Assembly: GCA_038231495.1 (NCBI GenBank) | Contig: JBBRLG010000244.1 | Coordinates: forward strand, 1-10,554 | Reading direction: 5' to 3' | DNA length: 10,554 nucleotides | DNA from: JBBRLG01 sp038231495 | Lineage (GTDB): Bacteria; Planctomycetota; Planctomycetia; Gemmatales; Gemmataceae | Shown here: positions 6,866 to 10,554 of the stretch, one piece after another | How the letters are laid out: each line of letters opens with the position of its first letter | Numbering within the stretch: position 1 is the stretch's first letter | Made by a program: the position numbers and the translations under genes | Notes under the pieces: model-generated | What the model saw: the letters and a program-made list of their open reading frames with translations, nothing else | Told to the model about the DNA's origin: nothing | Databases searched by the model: none

Positions 6866-7025
6866 TTAGAGAGTCCGGAAAGAATGAGAGGCGCTTCAGT
6901 CGGGCCTGCGAGTCCGCAGCGCGAAGCAAGGACGAGCGGCACGGTTCCCGGCATTGCGCGCTCGTCCTTGCTGCGCGCTGCGGACTCGCCGCCTTCGCGA
7001 TCTCCTTTTTTCCGAACGCTCTTAA
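6866..7025. repeat. Long palindromic intergenic element
   Basis: The core arms 6908-6938 and 6959-6989 are inverted repeats matching at 30 of 31 positions (A-G mismatch at 6924/6973), around a 20-nt loop. The similarity continues outward in a looser form: the outer left part around 6866-6897 (TTAGAGAGT, CCGGAAA, GAGAGGCGC) resembles the reverse complement of about 6993-7025 (TTAAGAGCG, TCGGAAA, GGAGATCGC). The whole unit is about 160 bp and fills most of the 270-bp gap between two exported-hydrolase genes. It encodes nothing convincing. It could be a dispersed palindromic repeat or MITE; the T-run at 7005-7010 also makes termination of upstream transcripts possible. Confidence 0.6.
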
Positions 7026-7085
7026 CCTCGTATCGGTATCCTGTAGCAGCAGGGATCTGTCCACGCACCAAGGGGGAGTAAGACC

Positions 7086-8300
7086 ATGTCAGCCCGATTC
7101 ACGTACGCCGTCCTTTGCGGCGGCTTTCTTGCCGCGCTTGCCCTTCTCGCACCGGCACGCGCCGACGACGCGGGCAAGTTGGAGCAAATCCACGGCCGCA
7201 TGCAGAAATTCGTCGATGACAAGGAGATCGCCGGGGCCGTTACCGTCGTCGGCCGCAAGGACGGCGTCGCCTACCACGACGCCGTCGGCAGCCTCGAATT
7301 GGAAGGCAACCAGCCGATGCCCAAGGACGCGATCTTTCGGATCGCCTCCATGACCAAGCCGATCACCGCCATCGGCATCATGATGCTGGTCGATGAACAC
7401 AAGCTGGCGATTGACGACCCGGTCGAGAAGTATTTGCCGGAGTTCAAGGGCCAGATGGTCGTCGCGAGCCGGACCGCCGACACCGTGACCTTGAAGAAGT
7501 CGCCGCGGCCGGTGACGCTCCGCGATCTGCTGACGCACACCTCCGGCGTGACCGGACGCCTGCCGGACGGACTGTCCGACCTGTATACGAAACGCAATCA
7601 CACGCTGGCCGAGGGCGTGATGGCGTTCTCGCAACGGCCGCTCGATTTCGAGCCGGGCACGAAATGGGCCTATTGCAACCCCGGCATCGACACCCTGGGC
7701 CGCGTCATCGAGGTCGTCTCCGGCACCTCCTATGAGGATTTCTTGAATGCCCGCATTTTTGAGCCGCTGGCGATGAAGGACACGACGTTCTACCCCAGCG
7801 CGGAACAGCTCAAGCGGGTGCCTCCGATTTACAACAAGAAAGACGGCAAACTTGTCCCGGTTGAGAACCCCATCATCGGCCCGCCGAAGGGCGCGAAATA
7901 CCCCATCCCGGCCGGCGGCCTGTACTCGACGGGTGCCGACCTGGCGAAGCTGTACCAGATGCTGTTGAACAACGGCACACGCGGCAACATTCGCTTCCTG
8001 TCCATCGACAGCGTTGCCGCGATGACGAAGTCGCAGACGGGCGACCTGAAGGCGGGGTTCACGGAGGGGATGGGTTGGGGACTGGGCTTTGGCGTGGTGC
8101 GGACGCCGACGGGCGTGACGGAAATGCTGTCACCCGGCACCTTCGGCCACGGCGGAGCCTACGGCACGCAGGCGTGGATCGACCCGAAGCAGGACCTGTT
8201 CGTCATCCTGCTCATCCAGCGCGGCAACCTGCCCAACTCCGACGATTCGCCGCTTCGCAAGGAGTTTCAAGCCGCGGCGGTGGCGGCGTTGAAGAAGTGA
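7086..8300 (+). CDS. Secreted serine hydrolase, class C beta-lactamase/esterase family
   Basis: A 404-aa protein of the beta-lactamase (PF00144-type) serine hydrolase family. Residues 1-26 form a Sec signal peptide with likely cleavage ARA/DDA. The catalytic motif SMTK (88-91) supplies Ser88 and Lys91. Y196-C-N198 is the YxN motif, and HGG at 355-357 replaces the KTG box, as is usual for the esterase, D-peptidase and class C-like group. LLTHTSGV (148-155) and FEPGTKWAYCNPG are characteristic of the family. It probably acts in the periplasm on an ester or D-amino-acid peptide; real beta-lactam resistance cannot be concluded from sequence. The ATG at 7086 follows a strong GGGGGAG site. The stop codon is the start of a perfect hairpin terminator. 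A 270-bp gap holding a large palindrome separates it from the upstream hydrolase gene, so it probably has its own promoter. Confidence 0.93.
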   Translation: MSARFTYAVLCGGFLAALALLAPARADDAGKLEQIHGRMQKFVDDKEIAGAVTVVGRKDGVAYHDAVGSLELEGNQPMPKDAIFRIASMTKPITAIGIMMLVDEHKLAIDDPVEKYLPEFKGQMVVASRTADTVTLKKSPRPVTLRDLLTHTSGVTGRLPDGLSDLYTKRNHTLAEGVMAFSQRPLDFEPGTKWAYCNPGIDTLGRVIEVVSGTSYEDFLNARIFEPLAMKDTTFYPSAEQLKRVPPIYNKKDGKLVPVENPIIGPPKGAKYPIPAGGLYSTGADLAKLYQMLLNNGTRGNIRFLSIDSVAAMTKSQTGDLKAGFTEGMGWGLGFGVVRTPTGVTEMLSPGTFGHGGAYGTQAWIDPKQDLFVILLIQRGNLPNSDDSPLRKEFQAAAVAALKK

Positions 8301-8388
8301 TGAAGGAGGAGGGATGAAGGATGAATCAATGCCTGCCTGGTTTTTGCCTTTGCTTCATCCTTCATCCCTCCTCCTTCATCCTTTTTTT
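8299..8388 (+). terminator. 27-bp perfect hairpin with T-tract, overlapping the stop codon
   Basis: Positions 8299-8325 and 8354-8380 are a perfect 27-bp inverted repeat with a 28-nt loop. The left arm is almost all purine plus T and is built from repeated GATGAAGG-like units. Seven T residues (8382-8388) follow the right arm, so it is a strong intrinsic terminator for the serine hydrolase gene. The stem begins inside the TGA stop (8298-8300). It also lies between two convergent genes, but no T-tract serves the minus-strand gene. Confidence 0.85.
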
Positions 8389-8391
8389 GCG

Positions 8392-8532
8392 TCAAGGGTC
8401 CAGGATGTCGTTGAGAACGACCAGGCTGTACCCCTCCCAGCCCTCCCCCGTTGCCTCGGTTTCCCCGGCAGTCGGAGCCTCCGGCAGGACCGGGCAGCCC
8501 GCGGACGGGGCCCGTTTCTCTGGCTCGTGCAT
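8392..8532 (-). CDS. Small uncharacterised 46-aa protein
   Basis: A short gene supported by its signals rather than by homology. The ATG at 8532 has a GGGAGGT Shine-Dalgarno sequence with ideal spacing (GGAGG at 8539-8543, six bases before the ATG), and a sigma70-like promoter lies 48-76 bp upstream. The 46-aa product is acidic and Pro/Glu/Gly-rich in its first 30 residues (MHEPEKRAPSAG, then EAPTAGETEATGEG) and ends in a more ordered WEGYSLVVLNDILDP. There is no signal peptide or membrane segment. I recognise no family; the layout of a disordered head and short hydrophobic tail could suit a binding peptide, but that is speculation. It is convergent with the serine hydrolase gene and divergent from the FadL-like gene. 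Confidence 0.55.
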   Translation of the reverse strand: MHEPEKRAPSAGCPVLPEAPTAGETEATGEGWEGYSLVVLNDILDP

Positions 8533-8579
8533 ATCGCACCTCCCTCGGAAAGAAATGGTTCCGGTCCCGAACATTTCAG

Positions 8580-8608
8580 ATCGTACGCGCAAGCGACGGG
8601 CAATTCAA
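8580..8608 (-). promoter_or_regulatory. Promoter of the 46-aa gene
   Basis: On the minus strand TTGAAT (8603-8608) and TACGAT (8580-8585) are separated by exactly 17 bp, each matching consensus at 4 of 6 positions. Transcription would start near 8573, leaving a leader of about 40 nt to the ATG at 8532. Confidence 0.5.
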
Positions 8609-8802
8609 CAAATTTTCGCCGCCCGGCACCGCCGCCGCTCCCGGACGCAGTAAGAATTGCGGACGGGGCAAACTTGGCGGGCGACGCCTTGGGTGAATTC
8701 TCCAATACAAGCTTGAAATTTTGCCCTCGGCGGGCAGGGTTGTGCGGTTTTGCGGCCACCGACTTGGGGAGTGTCGGCATTCAGACGGTGCGGTCGCCGT
8801 AT
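8609..8802. other. Intergenic stretch with no supported gene
   Basis: This is part of the spacer of about 370 bp between the starts of the divergent 46-aa and FadL-like genes. The frames open here lack ribosome binding sites and family motifs. I see no repeats or RNA gene in it. Confidence 0.5.
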
Positions 8803-8830
8803 TTCCGACGTTCCGGGGAGTTTTTATCAT
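8803..8830 (+). promoter_or_regulatory. Possible promoter of the FadL-like gene
   Basis: TATCAT at 8825-8830 matches the -10 consensus at 5 of 6 positions; TTCCGA at 8803-8808 is a poor -35 with 16-bp spacing. The leader to the GTG at 8901 would be about 63 nt. Low confidence. Confidence 0.28.
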
Positions 8831-8888
8831 CGTGCTGGCGTTAAAACCCGAAAAGGTAATAAAGACGTTAAGGTTTCCCATTCGCCAC

Positions 8889-8894
8889 GGAGGG
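8889..8894 (+). promoter_or_regulatory. Shine-Dalgarno site deciding the GTG start
   Basis: GGAGGG lies six bases before the GTG at 8901. It decides in favour of this start over the far upstream ATG at 8721, which has no such site and no signal peptide behind it. Confidence 0.7.
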
Positions 8895-8900
8895 CGGGCC

Positions 8901-10235
8901 GTGACTGCAAATCGTCGTCGTCAATGCAAATGGCTCGCCGCGGCCCTTCTGGCGGCCGCCTTCGGAACCGCCACGCCCGTGCTTGCCCAAGGCATTGTGT
9001 TGCCCGGCGTCGGTCCGGTGAACCGCTCGATGGCCGGTGCGTCCACCGGGGCGCCGATCGACGCCGCCGGGGCACTCCACTGGAACCCGGCCAGCATCTC
9101 CGGCTTACCCGGCTCGGAAATGATCCTCGGCGTCGAACTGTCCTACCCCCAGATCAACGTGTCGTCGCAAATCCACGCCGGCGCGCTGGGCAACGGTCTG
9201 CCGGCGTCTACCATTTTCGGCACCACACGCAGCGATTCGGGGGTCACGCCGTTGCCCACGGTGGCGCTGGTCTACAAGCCCGAGGAGTCGCCCTGGACGT
9301 TCGGCCTGGGCCTGTTCACCATCGGCGGCGTCAGCGACAACATCGCCGGCAGCGTCGCCAACCCGGTCGTCTCGGCGCCGCCGCCTCGTGGCTTCGGCGG
9401 CGGCCCGATCTACTCCCGGCTGGGCGTGTTACAGGTCGCGCCGACCGCCTCCTACCAGCTGACGGACAAAATTGCTGTCGGCTTTTCCCCGACGATCACG
9501 ATTGCCGACCTTCAGGTCGATCCCTTTGCTTTCGCCATGCCCAACGACGCCAACGGCGACGGGTTTCCGACGTATTCGGGCGGCACGCACTCCCGGCTGC
9601 ACTGGGGCGGCGGTTTCCAGGCCGGCATCTATTACACGCCCGATCCGATCTGGAGTTTCGGGTTCAGCTTCAAAAGCCCGCAGTGGTTCGAGAATTTCAA
9701 GTTCAACAGTGCCGACGAGGTGGGCAATGGGCGGACCGTGGCGGCCAATTTCCAATACCCCATGATCCTCTCCGCCGGCGTCGGCTACCGCGGCGTCGAG
9801 CGTCTGCTGGTGGCGGCGGACCTCCGCTGGATCGACTACAAGGGCACCCAGGGGTTCAAGGACACCGGCTTCGCACCGGACGGCAGCATCAAGGGTCTCG
9901 GTTGGTCGAGCGTTTTTTCGATCTCGGTGGGCGCCCAGTACCAGCTGACCGACGACATTTCCGTGCGGGCGGGCTCCTTGTACACCGCGAACCCGATCCC
10001 CGCCGATCAGACGTTCCTGAACCTGGCGGCTCCGGCCTTGTATCAACACGTGGTGGCGCTGGGCGCGACGTACCAGTACAACAAGAGCATCAACTTTTCC
10101 GTGGCCTACCTGCACGCCTTCGACGCGGAAATCAGCGGCCCGTTCGAGACGCCGGCCGGCCCGATCGCCGGAACCTCGGCCACGATTCACACCCGGTTCG
10201 ACGTGGTGATCGCGGGCGTGGCGGTGCGGTTTTAG
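8901..10235 (+). CDS. FadL/OmpP1/TodX-family outer-membrane transport protein
   Basis: A 444-aa outer-membrane beta-barrel. Starting from the GTG at 8901, residues 1-29 are a Sec signal peptide (basic NRRRQCK, an Ala/Leu-rich core, cleavage VLA/Q). The mature N-terminus has GPVNRSMAGAS and then HWNPASISGLPGSE (60-73), the NPA motif of the FadL family, whose members let hydrophobic compounds such as long-chain fatty acids cross the outer membrane. Repeated strand motifs ending YQLTDKI (185-191) and YQLTDDI (347-353) and alternating aromatic strands continue to a C-terminal Phe, as expected for barrel assembly. GTG at 8901 is chosen because GGAGGG (8889-8894) lies six bases upstream and it begins the signal peptide; a frame-extending ATG at 8721 would put 60 unlikely residues in front. 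The ligand is unknown. It shows that the host has an outer membrane. Confidence 0.9.
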   Translation: MTANRRRQCKWLAAALLAAAFGTATPVLAQGIVLPGVGPVNRSMAGASTGAPIDAAGALHWNPASISGLPGSEMILGVELSYPQINVSSQIHAGALGNGLPASTIFGTTRSDSGVTPLPTVALVYKPEESPWTFGLGLFTIGGVSDNIAGSVANPVVSAPPPRGFGGGPIYSRLGVLQVAPTASYQLTDKIAVGFSPTITIADLQVDPFAFAMPNDANGDGFPTYSGGTHSRLHWGGGFQAGIYYTPDPIWSFGFSFKSPQWFENFKFNSADEVGNGRTVAANFQYPMILSAGVGYRGVERLLVAADLRWIDYKGTQGFKDTGFAPDGSIKGLGWSSVFSISVGAQYQLTDDISVRAGSLYTANPIPADQTFLNLAAPALYQHVVALGATYQYNKSINFSVAYLHAFDAEISGPFETPAGPIAGTSATIHTRFDVVIAGVAVRF

Positions 10236-10554
10236 GCGTGGTGCCGGCTTTGCACAAAAATGTCATTTTGGCAGCTAGGCGAGTCCGCCAAAGACCTTGC
10301 AGTCCTCCCCGGTTGGCGGACCTGGTTCAAAAGCGGCCCGCGCGCGGCAACCAGTGGAATTCGTTTCATTCACCCACCCACACACCCCCCCGAACGAATT
10401 TCCCAAGGTGCAACTTCTGGCCGGGCAAAGACTTAAAGCATTCATCCCCGGAGGCACCGCCGCGCCACGTCCGGGAACCCCGGCTACTTCCTTGGCCACC
10501 CGCGTTTGAACCAGGCCCGTTCGCCACTCCACCACCGTCTTCCGGCAGAGGCGC
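10236..10554. other. Gene-free 3' region with inverted repeats
   Basis: No convincing gene is present. It holds a 9-bp perfect stem (10283-10291 with 10313-10321, 21-nt loop), which may end the FadL-like transcript although no T-tract follows. An 8-bp inverted repeat (10358-10365 with 10393-10400) encloses a C-rich run, and an 11-bp inverted repeat (10321-10331 with 10505-10515) brackets most of the region. The window ends here, so a larger element may be cut. Confidence 0.45.
10373..10391 (-). other. Possible G-quadruplex motif
   Basis: The plus strand reads CCC-A-CCC-ACACA-C7, so the minus strand has enough G3 runs (two inside the G7 tract, then two more) with loops of 1, 5 and 1 bases to form an intramolecular quadruplex. 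It sits in the loop of the 10358-10400 inverted repeat. Folding is a prediction from pattern only. Confidence 0.4.

Noticed and set aside
5709..7064. Long 451-codon open frame on the minus strand
   Set aside because: It lies opposite the alpha/beta hydrolase, which has a signal peptide, catalytic Ser/Asp/His and a ribosome binding site. The frame also runs through the large palindrome and shows no family motif; it is a GC-rich antisense shadow.
8314..8844. 176-codon plus-strand frame after the serine hydrolase gene
   Set aside because: It starts inside the terminator hairpin, reads through the T-tract and has no ribosome binding site or recognisable domain; the 46-aa minus-strand gene has better signals.
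10321..10333. tRNA T-loop-like GGTTCAAAAGC
   Set aside because: No acceptor stem, anticodon arm or D-arm can be placed around it; it is instead one arm of an inverted repeat.
10275..10535. 86-codon minus-strand frame at the right end
   Set aside because: No ribosome binding site at either possible ATG, low-complexity Gly/Ala/Cys composition, and it runs through the inverted repeats and the G-run.
1..10554. CRISPR array, rRNA or tRNA genes
   Set aside because: No regularly spaced direct repeats and no conserved RNA gene segments were seen on either strand.

Overview
The window is high-GC bacterial DNA carrying nine protein genes that I can support, plus several palindromic intergenic elements. 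An outer-membrane FadL-like porin and two Sec-exported hydrolases show a Gram-negative-type envelope. The GC-biased codons, loose gene spacing, exported hydrolases and frequent intergenic palindromes suggest a planctomycete, perhaps Gemmata-like. That assignment is an inference; no rRNA or taxonomic marker gene is present.

Left block (63-2897, + strand): a class-III PLP aminotransferase of the glutamate-1-semialdehyde aminomutase type is followed 21 bp later by an M81 (MlrC-type) metallopeptidase. They look like a two-gene operon for handling a peptide- or amide-linked compound, and are followed by a long stem-loop.

Middle accessory block (about 2900-5580): a PD-(D/E)XK/DUF4365-like putative nuclease (+) overlaps tail-to-tail with an unrecognised 191-aa gene (-) that has a clear sigma70-type promoter with a perfect TATAAT. 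A 109-bp element with 31-bp near-perfect terminal inverted repeats ending in CTAG follows, resembling a MITE. Next is a two-gene minus-strand operon: a HEPN-like protein whose 3' end overlaps a 209-aa protein of unknown function. This block is the best place to look for something undescribed. The HEPN/partner pair resembles a toxin-antitoxin or defence module in layout, but the usual HEPN RNase motif is absent.

Right block (5583-10235): a secreted alpha/beta hydrolase (+), a roughly 160-bp palindromic intergenic element, a secreted SxxK serine hydrolase of the class C beta-lactamase fold (+) ending in a perfect 27-bp hairpin with a T-tract, a very small 46-aa gene on the minus strand with its own promoter and strong Shine-Dalgarno site, and a FadL/OmpP1-type outer-membrane protein (+) starting at GTG.

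The final 319 bp hold no convincing gene. They contain several inverted repeats and a G-rich run on the minus strand that could form a quadruplex. The left block and the right-block enzymes look like ordinary metabolism and envelope functions, with no evident pathway linking them.
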